Below are positions 45,085 to 58,001 of a DNA stretch of 64,000 nucleotides, piece by piece (position 1 is the stretch's first letter; each line of letters opens with the position of its first letter). The translations under genes were made by a program, and so were the position numbers. Source of the stretch: Paracyclopina nana (lineage: Eukaryota > Arthropoda > Copepoda > Cyclopoida > Cyclopettidae); the NCBI GenBank assembly GCA_019096065.1, contig JAGUCH010000001.1:13020001-13084000 (forward strand). Reading direction: 5' to 3'. The notes below the pieces were generated by a model. The model was not told the DNA's origin, ran no database searches, and worked only from the letters and a program-made list of their open reading frames with translations.

Positions 45085-47792
45085 TCACTTAAAATGTACC
45101 GTAATAAAATAAAGAAATAAAGTGGAATGAATCCTGTGCGGCGAGTGAAAGTTTTCGGCCCCCTTCCCAACATAAAAGCAGACATGATGGGATGTGTGTC
45201 TAGCAACAAAGAAAGCCGCGGCTACTAAAGCTGCCGTGTCCTGTAATTTATGGCCATTCAAGGACAATGGTTGAAAAGGCCAGCATTAAGCTTCTCGCTG
45301 CTTCAACATGGCCCACCCATCAAACAATTATACGATTAACTGAGCCGTACGAGCGCTCTACGGGAGCTCTTGTTCGTTGGACACCCCTCAAAGACCCGCT
45401 TTAAAAGCATATTATATGCGCCAGATCCTGCTTTAAAGGAAAGCTGTCTAGACGGGGAACCAAAAAGAAGACATCTCATCTAGCTTTTTCAGCCTAGCGG
45501 CATTCCCTCATGAGATCGATTGCTGCAAGCAAAAAAGTCGCGATGCTGATGGCGATCGCGCACGAGATGATCGAGCATTGACCTTTGATGTTTATGCGCT
45601 AGAAAATGGAGCCAAGGCCGACGATGATCAACCGGCGGTTGCAGCCAGCGATTTGCACAAATTCGCGGAAATATGCGGAGTAGAAAGGCCAGTTTTCACT
45701 CTCTGTGCATGGCCTTTATTAGCAGCCGCGGCAGCCGCTGCGCTAGCGGAACAAAGCTTGAGGCGAGGGGGCCAATGCACTTTTGCACAGGCGCATGCAT
45801 TGACCTTTAAGTTACCACGCGTACTGGAGGCTATTCTAGTGCAGGGCTAAAGCGTCGAAATTCGCAATGAAAATCCTGTTACCCCGTCCTCCTTGGCCCC
45901 ATTGGGACGAGGAAAAAAGCTCCATTTTTATCATAATTAGAAGAAATGCGCGAGTAGTAAGTTAAGGCTAAGGATCCGAGTGCGGTGCACACTCGCGTCG
46001 CCCAGCCCAAGCAGCCTTGAGTTTTAAGTCTGCCAAGAACCTGCTCCCCTGCCAAGCATTCCTGTCAAGCCTCGCGCTGCCGAACCGGCCGACGAGGTCG
46101 ACAGCCGAAAGTAGCAACATGGCGAGGGAACCAACGAGACGTGACTGCAGCTAAGTGCGTTGAAACTTTGTCCAATTTTCGAGGCTTCCAGCTCCCATCC
46201 GTGAATTTGAACGCGTCCACCAGCAAGGGTAAGTGTCAGTGAAGGCGTTGAGAGGCTGAAAAGGCTCAACACGGCCTTTTTTCTGTGACATTTGCGGCCT
46301 AGAATGTGCCTTTGTAGCGCGCGCCGCCCCAAGTTCAATCTAGGTCATTTCCCCTCTCGCCTCCCACACTCGCATCAATCGTTGAAACAAAGGCCATTAA
46401 ATGGCCAAAAACGTACGGAAAATGCGCAAAGGCTGGCTTCTCGCCTTTTTTCGCGGGGCTAAAGTACCTACTTGGCCCTGAATCTCCGATTTGATTGAAA
46501 AATGTGCGTCATCTCTCCATTGTTGTGACACCGAGCGATTTGACGGAAAATCGGAGCGCCCACGTTGTTTACCTAAATATCAATAATATGAGGCGCTTTT
46601 ATCGTGAAAAGGGCATGCGTGCATTTCGACTTTGGGCAGGGTGACGTTCCGTTTGGGCCTTTAAAGGACCTTTTTGTGGGCCCGTCGGAAAAAGCGCGAT
46701 GGTGGGGGGGAGTGGAATGTGCGGAGTGAGGGAGGGATTGCAGCCGAGCGCGAATCGGGCCGTCCTGGCCGGAACGAGCAAGTTGGCCTTGGAGCTCTTT
46801 GAAACTGTGCAGACGACGGCGATGATGATGACGAGGCTCGTGTCGTCGTGTCTGGTTGGAACGAGGACTCGCGTAAGCTAGCAGAGCAGCGAGTGCAAGC
46901 AGGCCATCGACGGAGCGCGTTAGCTCGGCTAGAGGCCACATGGAACGCGGCTAGCGATAGACCGACGTACAACGATGACCTTACACGGAGATCGCTCCAA
47001 ATCACGACGCTTACCAGCCGGAATTTCTCTTTTGAGCCATCTCAGGGACACCGTCCACAAGAGTGACGTCAAGATTCTGGAATGCACCACCTGAGGCCTA
47101 AGCCATTCAAACGGCGCCTAATTAAGCGAGTATTAAGCGAGTTTTTTTGTAGTGATTTCAGACTGCTTTTGATGGTCAGTTTTGAGCACATTTCCGAATT
47201 TGCCGTAATTGTAAAGTTATCGATTATTTCTTATCTGGATGCTAGTGCCACGGTTTCTCAACTGAAAAGCGAAGACACCAGGGCTAACGTGCAATAATAT
47301 CGTAGCTATTTTTTCAAAACTGTAGTTCACGGTTAAACTGGGCACAGCAATCGTCGCATCTCTAAATGTGCGCCAAGTCTTGCTCGTCTTGCCGGGTGGT
47401 GCTGGTTTAAGTCCCGTGCACCTCGCCGCAGCCGCGGTTTGCTTCGCGTTCGCCGAGCCGGTCCGCGCAGCAAAAGAGAAAGACTACAAACTAAAGCAGA
47501 CTCGCGCGACTGCTGCAGCTCGTACTCGATATAGCAGTAGTGCCGATGGAGACAGAGGCAAGAGTTCATGATCAAGTTCACCGCAAATCGACGACGACAG
47601 TCCGCCGCGGATAGCAGTAGCAGCCATTTTTCAGCATTTTCGCCATGTCTGTGAGTTTCGTCGTCCACCGAAAACTAGTTTCCCCCGAAGGCCACCAAGG
47701 TCAATCAACTCGTTAAAGTCGCAAAGTTAGTGGCGGAAACCATCGCCCCATTCATTAGATCTGATAAACATCATAATTTTTTGTTTTTGCAG
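45085..47792. promoter_or_regulatory. GC-richer region upstream of EcR
   Basis: No conserved coding frame. GC content rises between 46.0 and 47.6 kb, with TGACGTCA-like words near 47,065 and several CG-rich blocks, fitting 5'-UTR exons and promoters of EcR. The acceptor TTTTTGCAG at 47,784-47,792 precedes the coding exon, so at least one upstream noncoding exon exists; its position is not defined. Confidence 0.5.
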
Positions 47793-47873
47793 ACTCGCCA
47801 GCCTGAGATTCGACTTCATTGTACAGCGAGGATCATTGTTCGAAAAGGGTGATGTCGTCTTGACAAAGGCGAG

Positions 47874-49580
47874 ATGTCCCAACAGTACACCATCATCCAG
47901 CAGAGGCCCCCCGCCCAAGTGCTACAGGCCGTGGCCTCCGGCACGACCTTCACGCTGAGGGAGCCCTCCCCCATCACCACGCTGACGCCCATGAGCCCGC
48001 CCACCATGTACAACCTCCAGAACCCGCAGAGCCCGCTCTTCGACAACAGTAATGGAGGGGTGCAGTTCACGGAAATCAAAACTGAACCCCAGCCTTACAG
48101 CCCGTCAAACGCCTCGACGTCGCCCCCGTCGGACCTGATGCTCCAGCAGCAGCAGCAACCCCATCACATGCAGCTCCAGCAGCAGCCAAGCTCGGGGTCA
48201 GCAGCCAAGTCCAACTCACGCCCGCAAGAGGATTTGTGCCTAGTGTGCGGGGATCGCGCCTCGGGCTACCACTACAACGCTCTCGCGTGCGAGGGCTGCA
48301 AGGGATTCTTCAGACGGTCCATTACGAAAAATCAGAGCTACAAGTGCAAATATGGCGATAACTGTGAGATTGACATGTACATGCGACGGAAGTGCCAGGC
48401 TTGCAGGTACAACTTTCGTTTTCCACTGGCGACCTTTGATTGATGCCCTACTTGCTGTTTTCAACCTAATGTTTTCGCTGCTTTCAGGCTCAAGAAGTGT
48501 TACGCCGTCGGGATGAGGGCCGACTGCGTTGTGCCCGAGGAGCAGTGCGTGAAAAAGCGAATGGCCAAGAGCAAGAACAACAACGGGGAGACCAGCCCCT
48601 TGATGATCACGAATGGCGGCCACATGCGGCATTTAAGCGGGGGCAGTGATACAAACGGGGCCACTCTGGTCCTCAAGAGGCCGGCGCCGCTCGTGCACGT
48701 CGTGCGACCCCTCAAACCCGAGGAGGAGGAACTCATCAACAGGCTTGTGTACTTCCAGTTGCAGTTCGAGTACCCCAACGAGGAGGACTTGAAGAAAGTC
48801 TACCACGTGCCCCTCCACAGCCAGGGGGCGGAGAACGAGGGCGACTGCCTATTCCGGCACATCACCGAGATGACCATCTTGACAGTGAACCTCATTGTCG
48901 ACTTTTGCAAACATTTGCCAGGGTTTGCATCCCTCGAGAAGGATGACCAGGTTGTTATCCTCAAAGGATGCTCCTCAGAAGTCATGATGCTCAGGGCAGC
49001 GAGAAGGTGAGATTCGCCGCTGCGAAAATCTGCAGGATTTTTATGCTAGAAATCAGAAGTTGGTAAACATATAGATAAGCCGAAATGAGGTCAAGGATCC
49101 CCCTTGAATTTTGTTTAAATGCCACTTGGTAAACATGCTCACAATAATGATGATCCTTCCAGGTACGACCCCCAAACTGAGTCTATCATCTTCGCCAACA
49201 ATCATCCGTTCACGAAGGAGAACTACAAACAGGCTGGCCTCCGCTTTGAGGCTCTTTTCCGCTTCTGTCGCCGCATGATCAAGATGAAGGTGGACAATGC
49301 CGAGTTCGGATTATTGACCGCCATCACGATTTTCAGCGAGCGCAAGAATCTCAAGCAACGGAAGAGGGTCGAGAAGATTCAGGAAATCTACGTAGACGCC
49401 CTCCGGTCATATGTGATGTCTCACCGTAAAAAGGACCCCACGGTGGCCTTTGCCAAGCTCCTAGGGGCTCTGGTCGAACTCCGGAGCCTCGGCAACCTCA
49501 ACTCGAGGACGTGCTTTGACCTCAAGCTGGTCAACCGCCGCTTGCCGGACTTCTTGGCCGAGATCTGGGACATCAAATAA
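47874..49580 (+). CDS. EcR: Ecdysone receptor (nuclear receptor NR1H1)
   Basis: Exons 47874-48406, 48488-49006 and 49163-49580 encode 489 residues. The A/B region (1-120) is Pro/Gln/Ser-rich. The two-zinc-finger DNA-binding domain starts [20 protein letters not shown] near residue 122 and includes the P-box [25 protein letters not shown] and the [10 protein letters not shown] extension; an intron splits it at the usual CR|LKKC position. A hinge with [10 protein letters not shown] leads into the ligand-binding domain (about 275-489): [61 protein letters not shown] and the AF-2 helix [10 protein letters not shown] at the very end. The protein heterodimerises with RXR/USP and binds ecdysteroid response elements in the nucleus. 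The ligand-binding domain is diverged from insects. The start at 47,874 is the first ATG after the acceptor in frame; upstream alternative exons are likely. Confidence 0.97.
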
Positions 49581-50664
49581 GCAAGAAAAGCGCTGTGTCA
49601 GCTGTCGCGCTTGCGCGTGCAAACGCGTGACCGCCGGCGGCCCCTTTGTGGGGCTGCTACGGGCATTTCAAGAAAGAGAGTATTTTCAGCGAAACTCATC
49701 ACGTCGTCGTAGAATACATTGCAAAACTATGTGTTGTTGGACTAGATCAGCGAAAAAACACTACTTTGCTTTAGTGCAATCAAACAGCAACGAAAAGGAG
49801 GAGGAGGAAGAAGCTATTGATGACGTATGCGTGTACATGCAGTGTGTGAGAACAATTTCAGCATTTCTATCATCAAGGATGACAACAGTGTTGCCCTGGG
49901 GACAAAATCTTCACTACTACTTTCTACTCTTCTCCCCCAAAACATACAAGAAAAACGAACCACTGAAAAACTGCCGAGTATTTTGGACACATTTGACGCG
50001 ACGATGACTGAACCGTAATTCATTTTCTGGCTCAAAATTGATATTTTTTCGGGGTACATATAATAACAGTATGAAAAACAACAGAAACGACAACGCACAG
50101 TGCCTTCGGTTTCCAGAGCTTTTTTTCTACTGCGCTACTACTACCACAACTGCTGAAGAACGATATATATGCTACTACTAACGTTTCAAATACTTCTGCG
50201 AGAAAAGATGGCACTGCCAGAACGTAAAAGATGGACTTGTACTACTATAATTGTCGCTGCCATCTCTAAAAATACTATTTCAACACCACTACTACAGCTT
50301 AGGACCCTCCCCAAGAATTGCTCCTTCTTAAAAATCACTACCACTACTAATTACTATCTATTAGCTATATACACAATTGATACTGCTCCTACCACAACTG
50401 CTACTACTACTACTACTATGATTCTGTGCATGATTGTGTGCGTTATTATTTTAAAGTAAATGTTGTTTAGTACCTGCCGCTATGGAAATCGTAAGAAAAT
50501 AATATTTTTATGGCGCACAATAACATAATCATGAGATTATTACCATAGTACTTAAGAGAGCCTACTTTTTTAATTCCCCCCCAATGCTGTTAACTTCTCC
50601 CCCCAAACACAACCAACCTCAGATTCCCCCCTTGATTCTTCTCTGGTTTTTGTACAAAAATAAA
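49581..50664 (+). other. Probable EcR 3' UTR
   Basis: AT-rich tract with CTA/ACT microsatellite stretches (about 50,255-50,420) ending at the first clear AATAAA (50,659-50,664). Frames inside are not supported as genes. Confidence 0.55.
50659..50664 (+). terminator. Poly(A) signal of EcR
   Basis: AATAAA about 1.08 kb after the EcR stop codon. Confidence 0.5.
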
Positions 50665-50699
50665 CAGGCTGACTACTTCTGCTGAACACACACAACTTT

Positions 50700-53600
50700 T
50701 ATTTTTTCCCTTTTATGGAGATAAAAATCTATTGTACTACTCTTATTAAATGTACTATTACATATTATTAGATTTCTTTTGTGCTATCACATCATATAAT
50801 ATACCCAATTATTGGCATCAATTAAAGTCAACAAAAACACATAAATACTACTACATGAGAGAAATACATTCAAACGACGAAAGAATTGTGTGTACGTGGC
50901 GTGGTTCATTCCGGAAAACATGCGCGTATCCTCATAGCAATGTTTTATTTTCAAGCGCTCGCGCGCGGATGTATCCGTCTGCCAATTGATGCAGAACAAT
51001 TGCATTTTTTCATACATCTGCGAACGCATCACGTCTGATGCTAATTTTAGTATAGGAACTTTTTCGTTTCCTGCGGTATCGCGATTTGCACAAAATGTTC
51101 CCTCATCTGGTTTTGTTTGTTTTTTGCAATGCCCGCCCGTGCTTTTTTTACCTCTGACTTGGCTAATTTCCTTGTGTAGAGAAACTTGGGTAAAAAATGA
51201 GGTCGAACATTTTGTACCAGACCTATCCAGTAGAGGTAATACAGGTTTCCTATGATCTGAATTGGCTTATGTTTCTGTTTGATGACATTGACCCTCGAAT
51301 GAAGACCTGAGAAAGTGAATTTATTTCCAACAAGTTTGCACGACGGCGGCGGCAACGCAAGCTAGCTCGCAATCCGAGGCTGCTGACCTCAATAGCTTAA
51401 AGGTCTTTGTCAAGCAGTTGCAGTAAGGGAAAGTAGGACATTGGCCTCAATTTTCGACTGCTGCACATGCTAAAAAAGTCGAGCGAGCTCTCTCGCGCCG
51501 AGGCTAGCTAGCCTGGCTGGGTGATAAGGAGAAGAAGCACACTGTGGCATTTTGGCCGCAAAATATCAAGCGTGCGCGAAATAATTTTGCAAAAATATTG
51601 GCAATTTTTTAGACTACATATGTGTCTCTGCTACGAAAATGCACGATTGCGATTTTAGAGGCTCGCTATTCTCCCAACGCCACAGAAAAAAAGAAACAAA
51701 AGGTGTCTGTCTAGATCATATGCTATAATTCACCTCCTGCAACTGTGAGATAACATGGACTCTCTGATCCATCTAGGTATTTTAGGAAGAGCTTTTCTCT
51801 TCCATTCAAAATGCTACTCAGCAAACAGGTAATCAGGAAAGGCTTCTATTAGAAAGGCATGCATTCATATGCTTTAGCCGATTCTGTATTTGCCGAAAAA
51901 AGTCTCCAGACTATTCCTTGGAGAGCATTGACCGAAGCCAATAGTCTGGGTTTTTTTGCAAAAAGAAAAGTTTTTGCGCTCTTTTTGCTTTGGAGTGCAA
52001 ATTAATATCTTGATGCACATTTCTGATACGGCAATAATGAAGATTAATCCAGTCGTTTTTGCTTTCACCTCAATGATAGATTGTGTGTTGTGCAATTTTC
52101 TTCTCTTTTGCTGTGTATGAAGATTATTTAAAAGTTGTAACCTTAGTTTGGGTGCAGTTTTGCAAACGCATGCTTAGAATGCAGAAAAACTAAACGCGAT
52201 AAGGAAATGAACTCATTTCATTGTCAATATTTGCTAATGTTTCGGTGAACATAGGTAAATTGCGTGATGATAACCTAACTCTTTGGCAAAGCTTAAATTG
52301 GGAAAATGTGAACAATTCGCTGTTATAATAAAGATAACAAGCAGGAAAATGTTGTTTAATTAGCAACAATCTAATGAGGTTCTTCTTCGACATCTCTCTC
52401 ATGCCAACGTGAAGATGCATTAACGAATTCCCGATTTGCAAATCTGCATTTAACTCGTTTTCACGGTCAACGTTCTCTCATGCTACTCGCTTTGTGAAAT
52501 AAAGAGTACAAAGAGATAGAGGTCGTTCGCATTGAGAAACGAAAATTGGCCATTTTGTGCTGGGATGATGACAAGGCCTGACTTTGGATTGCTTTCTTTC
52601 ATGTCCCATGGGGCCAATGCCTTCGGTATACTATTTCAAGAAAGCTACGGCAAGCTCTAGGAGTCTCGCGGAGCGTGATAAGCATATTTTTCTTACTTGT
52701 CATGCAGAACTAATCATGATTTTTCTGGTCCCTAAATCCTGTGATAAACTGAAAGCCCCTCTTCAAAGTGCAAGCAATGTTCAAGGCTCGCGCGGTATGT
52801 ACGAAGCGTCATCAAAATCTTGGAAAATAACTACAAGATCAAATTACTAACTAGGAGACAAAAAAGGAGCAAAGTGCTTTGAGAGGCTAATTTTGCCAGG
52901 AATCTCTTAAAGAGGGATAGAGTTACACGATTTTTGCATTTTTTAAAGGTGCCTTGGCTTTCACTTTTCTACACACATGTGAAATATAATCTGAAGATGA
53001 AGCCTCATTAAAATTCGTTGAACTTGCTGAGAATTGCACTTTTCGCGCACAAATTGTTGCCAATTCACGCAAAATGCATTTTTCAGTCTCGACTCGTAAT
53101 TCTCAACAGGTCGATCGTGATGAACTAGCTTTGTAAATCATCAATGCATCGAGAGTAATTTGGACCAGCTAGAGGACCCGATATAGTTTATCCATAACTG
53201 CTATCAATAGCATTTCATTCCTAGCCAGATTGAGCACAACAACGTGGGCCTGCAAAAAAGATGATAATGCAAAAAATGTTGGCGAATTGTTGTCTATGCT
53301 GGGAATTCTAAGTTTTTTCAAACTCTAAATCACTAAGTGTGACAAAGTGCCACAAATGTGTTTTGAGGTGCATGATCAAGCAATAAAAATTGCAGCAAAA
53401 ACACTAATTCAACCATTTACCTCTTCGGAGGTGAATCAGAGCAAATGTCGAATCCTTATAACTTTAAACACGAGTCTTTTTCACATTTTTATTTGACTGC
53501 ATGTGTCCCAAAAAGAATTCGTTGAGAGATAAAGATCAATGTTGTTGTTTTTCTGGGAATCTAGCTCGAGCTGAAGGCAAATTATATATAGCAACAAGTT

Positions 53601-54139
53601 GTTACTGCGTTCTTTGTTAAAAAATGGCGGGTAAAAACAATTAAAAGCAGAAAAACTTTTCCTTCTTCATCCGCTAGAATCACAAATGTTTCGCAAATTG
53701 AATTTTTTAAGCAAATGTCACTGTGAGAAGCTGTCGAGTATAAAAATATTTTTTCAAAGTTTTTGATTTATCTTTCTAACTAGTGGAGAATGTTGCATGA
53801 CTTCAAGCGAAAAAGAAGATGCATTTTAGCTCAACAACGCAAAGGCAAGTTTGCATGCTATAGCTGTCTGCATTTGAACTTTATAAGAGGGAGAATTTCT
53901 GCCGCTACGTATTCTCTTGCTCGAAATAGAGAAGCTTCTATCAAGGATTGACTCCTTTACTTTGCTGTTATAAGCTTTACCTGCATCAAATCGTAGCTAG
54001 GAATATGCAAGATCATTTGCGTGGAACACGCGTAAAAAATAATAAGAGTGCTCTTTGAATCTACTCAAGTAGAGAGAGTGCACTTCAGCTGTTTATTGCC
54101 ATTTTTGGCATATAGTAGTCTAAATAGGTACAGTCATGA
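50700..54139. other. Long intergenic region, no gene seen
   Basis: About 3.4 kb without a frame showing coding character, domain or splice pattern. Some CG-bearing palindromic words occur near 51,480-51,520. I see no repeat array or RNA gene. Confidence 0.5.
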
Positions 54140-56263
54140 TTAGTAAGGTTCATAAACGGCTGGCATGCCTTTAGTATTGCTGGAATATTCGCCAATCAAT
54201 TCTTGCGAAAAGGATGCTGTTAATTTGATTTGCTTGTTGCCAACCTGCACCGTTTTTCCAGGATCATCAGAGATGTGCACCTGGTTTTTCTCTACTCGTC
54301 TTTGCTGCCAAACTTCGTAAGCGAGAGTGATCATTGACAATAAAAGGCCGACCAAAGTGGCCAGAAATATTCCACCCAGAGAGCTCAAAGTAATGCCTTT
54401 TGAGTCATCGAGGACTGGACAATCGTTTCTCTCTTTGCTGTCCCAGTATCGCACTGAATTAAAAAAATGCACTATTTAAGCATATATCTGTGAAGCAAAA
54501 CTTTACCTGTGAGTTGTTCAAAATACCTCTCCTTTTGCAAGGCTAAAATGGCTTTGCTAATCTCTTTCTGCAAATGGCTCCCTTGTTGAACCGCAACTGC
54601 CTAGCGTGAGGTACTTGTATGTAGTTAGTTGAGAAACAATTAAGGATTTTTTTGAAAGAGCTTACCAAAGGCTGCTCAGCAAATGGCTCTCCGACCTCGA
54701 TAAAATTGCAGTTTTTGTAGTAGTGGTATCTGACTTCGGATGCATCATGGATGAACGCAAAGTCACCGTGCACAGCAGCTTCCACTCTTTTAAAGCCTTC
54801 CTCAGGACTCGAAAGGGGCCCGCTCGACTCAATCACCTTGAGGATGTGAGCGTATTGCTCCCGCACTGGGTAATCCCAGACTCGATATTTGCTCTGATCA
54901 GAGGAGCTGTTAAGTGTGATTTCTTTCCACTTTCGGTAAAGCTCCTCTTCAGCACCAGCCATGTTTTTGAAGTACTCCATGTAAGGCGAGTTTGCGACAA
55001 CAGAGAAATTTATCCTGGATTGGCGAGCCAACTCCTCCAGGCTTTGTACTGTTGTCTGCATCCTAGCAAAAACCAGTGATTTACACGGCCAAAGAAAATT
55101 GCAGATAAGGCTGCTTTTACCTTTCAACTGTCAGAAAGGCTGCCAAGTTGGCTGTAAAAGTTGCGAGCATAAGTACGATGAAAAGCCAATAAGCTGCCAC
55201 CAAAACTCTTCCAGACAGAGCTTTGGGGCATTCGCCACCTCCCTGAGGAGTCAATGAGGTCAAAGCAAACCAGATACTTTCCCCAAAAGTAAAGTCGCGC
55301 GCCCCTTCCGGATAGGCATCTTTGTTGTTGTAGTAGGAATATGGGGAGAAGCGATCCAAAGCCCACAGGAGAAACGAGACGGCTACGACGGCACCCAAGA
55401 TGCCAAACCAGACTTCTTGTTTCAATACGCTCATGAACTTGAAAATGGATTGGTCAGGCACAGCTTTACGGAGCAGAATCGAAATTCCAGACTGCAATGA
55501 AATTCAATATAGGGATCTGCTAGCCATCAAAATTGGCCATTGCTGTTACCTGATCAAAGTAAGGTGCTACAAAGTCAATGACTTCTTCCCTTTCAGTAGT
55601 CATTGTGAGCGTAGCCACTGAAATGTCAATCTCACCAGATATCAGATCTCCCACAATCCCAGTCCAAGAGCCATTTGGGAGTTTATGGCCATATGCATTT
55701 TTCGAGGAGGGTACAATTTCATACTCGAAATCCAAATGCTGTGCAAGCTTTTCCAAAAGGTCAATGCAATACCCTGTCAATCCTTTGTTCGGTTTTGAGC
55801 TGTCCATGTACTTGGGATCAATGGGAAACTCAGAGCCATTGATGAAAGCCCAGGGCAGCCCTAAAACCACCCCAACTCTGAAGAACCTTTTGATTTTTTG
55901 CATTTGGTATCCTACTGCTGGTGTAAACTTTGCCTTTGGGTCCCATGAGCCAACTTGAATGGTATCACTCTTGTTCTGCAGCCTCACGTTCATTTCAAGG
56001 AATGGCAGTATAAGAGGTATGCCATGCTTGTCCTTCTGCAGAACGTAACGGGAAGCATTAACCCTCGTTGCAAGATAGCTTTCAAAGTCTGTTCTGGTTT
56101 GATTACTACTACTGCCAATGCTGCCACAAGACCAAAATTTGGAAAAAGTTTTGCCATCTTTCGCCAATTTCAGCGCTGTTTCAGCCAGAAATGCTGCCGA
56201 AATCTTCACAATGTTTTCTGCCATAGGAGTAGAGCATTGGCAAGACGAGCCTATAATCAGCAT
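54140..56263 (-). CDS. Ir25a: Ionotropic receptor co-receptor Ir25a, N-terminus incomplete
   Basis: Exons 56263-55550, 55491-55121, 55062-54666, 54600-54507 and 54453-54140 give 629 residues. S1 of the ligand-binding domain includes GYCIDLLEKLA, NGSWTGIVGDLISGEIDISV and TEREEVIDFVAPYFD (the binding Arg of the TxxR motif is present). M1 is VWFGILGAVVAVSFLLWAL; the pore has SLTPQGGGECPKALSGR; M3 is LMLATFTANLAAFLTVER; S2 contains FIHDASEV and EQPLAVAVQQGSHLQKE; M4 is GGIFLATLVGLLLSMITLAYE. These are signature Ir25a blocks. Ir25a is a broadly expressed subunit of chemo-, thermo- and hygrosensory IR complexes in sensory cilia. Family members usually exceed 900 residues with a long amino-terminal domain; only its last part (from about YLATRVNASRYVLQKDKHG) is seen. 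The frame is closed by TAA just upstream of 56,263, so either upstream exons are missed or the domain is truncated. Confidence 0.93.
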
Positions 56264-56551
56264 GTTTTCAGCTATGAGTTATGATGAAATGGAGGTGAAG
56301 AACTGGGTTCGAACAGTTTTATGAGTAGAAGAGTGATGAAACGGGTTTGAGTATACTTTATTTGCTAGGGTGAAGTGAGCGAAGCAAACTTTAGCATACT
56401 GAAGTAAAAATGCAGGTAGAAGTAACATATACCAGCGGCGTGCGCGTAGAGCCAAAAAAAGAGAGATCGGGCGTCGTGACCTACTTGTGGTCGTCGTCTG
56501 GTTCCATTTCTTCATAGATATCCCCCCGGAAGAAGAAGCTAGCCTTCCACG

Positions 56552-57117
56552 ATGAAGGCTAGGACCAGTCAGGTATGATTGAAGAAATGAATCACGACGT
56601 CTAAAATAATGTGATTTTTCCAATTTAGGTGTCGATTTGCATTGCCTATGTCGATCTTCTTATGATGATCCATCGTTTGCCCATGGACGAACTGGGGAAT
56701 GGCGATGGGGTAGACCAGAGAAGTGTCAATTTTAGGTTGGAGGCCGCATCAGTGGTGAATACGTTGAAAAGGATCATTTTGTCGTTGAAAAGGAGACAGT
56801 ACGAGGAGGTGTGCCGGTATTTGAAGAGATCACCAATATTCAGGAGAAAAGTGCGGAGGGCTCTTGAGAAGAATCTTCACATTGACTTGTCATATTTCCG
56901 TGATCTGGTTTTAGAGGACTCCAACCAAATAAGGGCAGCGTCATCTTCAAAATCCGGATCAGGCATTATGATGCAGACAAGAGAGAGTCTTGAGATTACT
57001 ATTTCAAATATGGGTGATGAAGATGACCAAGTGGAAGCTGTTTCCAGGGAAGTCATGTTGTGTGATGAAATATCATTAGAGTATGATACTTTTGAGAATG
57101 AGAAAGATGATGAATAA
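56552..57117 (+). CDS. Unrecognised 171-aa helical protein
   Basis: Exons 56552-56572 (MKARTSQ) and 56629-57117 join in phase 0 across a 56-nt intron. Residues 30-110 are strongly helical and basic (VVNTLKRIILSLKRRQYEEV, SPIFRRKVRRALEKNL), and the last 40 residues are acidic (GDEDDQVEAV, FENEKDDE). It lies head to head with Ir25a, with starts 289 bp apart, at the edge of the cluster of broken frames that follows. No known domain. The spliced, intact frame favours a real gene; function unknown. Confidence 0.6.
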
Positions 57118-57186
57118 ATTGTTAGTGATGTTTTTGGGCTGATCTTCTCCATGTGGACTTATTGTAGATTTCGTTGTGGGCTGATA

Positions 57187-57687
57187 TTAAAACCTGTTCC
57201 TTGCTTCATGTTGGGCGAGTCCTCTTTGGCGGTTAGTAGTGGAATTTCCCCTGAAGGCAAGCCTGTAAAGTTTCTGTACTGTGTCTTCAATGGACTTCAA
57301 TCTGCTTAATTCATCAATGTCCAGGATGAGTTCTTCAATGGAGTGTGGTTCGCAAATGAAATTGATCTTTTTGATTGGCGAATCCATAAGGAAGTGAAAA
57401 TAGTTGTTGCAGAAAGAGTAGTTGATGATGATGCGACAAAGTGTTCCGTGATACTCTATGGTTGAGTTTGATGAAGCTTCAACAAATGTCACTAAATTGA
57501 AGGCTTTCAAGATTTTAGAGATGCCAATGGTCACATGAATGATTTGAGTTTTCTTCATTTTTCTTAATGAGATAATTTTGGCCACGATCGTAAACGCTCC
57601 AATGATCATGCAAATGAACGAGGCCAAGGTAAGCCATGTTTGCATGATTAGATTGGTGCTTTCGAGCAATAGTTGCAAAAGATGCAT
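57187..57687 (-). CDS. Single-pass membrane protein, 166 aa
   Basis: From the ATG at 57,687 the frame encodes 166 residues. A hydrophobic segment (about 15-50: MQTWLTLASFICMIIGAF then TIVAKII) is the likely membrane anchor, followed by a KKTQIIHVTIGI domain, a Cys/Asn-rich stretch (YSFCNNYFHFL) and a helical C-terminus. It converges with the 171-aa gene (69 bp between stops). The frame extends upstream to 57,741 without a better start, so an upstream exon is possible. Family not recognised. Confidence 0.5.
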   Translation of the reverse strand: MHLLQLLLESTNLIMQTWLTLASFICMIIGAFTIVAKIISLRKMKKTQIIHVTIGISKILKAFNLVTFVEASSNSTIEYHGTLCRIIINYSFCNNYFHFLMDSPIKKINFICEPHSIEELILDIDELSRLKSIEDTVQKLYRLAFRGNSTTNRQRGLAQHEARNRF

Positions 57688-58001
57688 CTTTTGTCTGGTA
57701 GCTGTTGTCAGGCAACTAGCTTGAATTCGCTTAGAGTGCACGTATAGCTGAACAGACTTGTGGTGGCAACAGGTGAAGTCAGGAGTGTGGACCTGTAGCG
57801 GGCTGAATGGGCTGTATTAACCTGTCTCTTGCATGAGGTTGAGAAGCAGGGACATGAGGTCAACTTTTTGGGTAGCATTCATAAGCCAGGTCATTCGAAT
57901 TTTCGCTCTCGGTCAGTCACCATTACGGTTTTATAAGTCTTTGTCAAGGTAAGTTACACTTTAGCATTTTCTTCAGGGCTGTGGAAACATTTGATTTGTA
58001 G

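Noticed and set aside
46573-47005. Several Arg/Pro-rich frames upstream of EcR
   Set aside because: Open frames expected from GC-rich sequence; no conserved motif and no splice link to the EcR coding exon.
49516-50007. 163-codon frame overlapping the EcR stop
   Set aside because: It overlaps the EcR ligand-binding-domain end in another frame and continues into the 3' UTR without domain support.
56295-56316. tRNA-like T arm (GGTTCGAA within a short stem)
   Set aside because: No acceptor, D or anticodon arm can be built around it.
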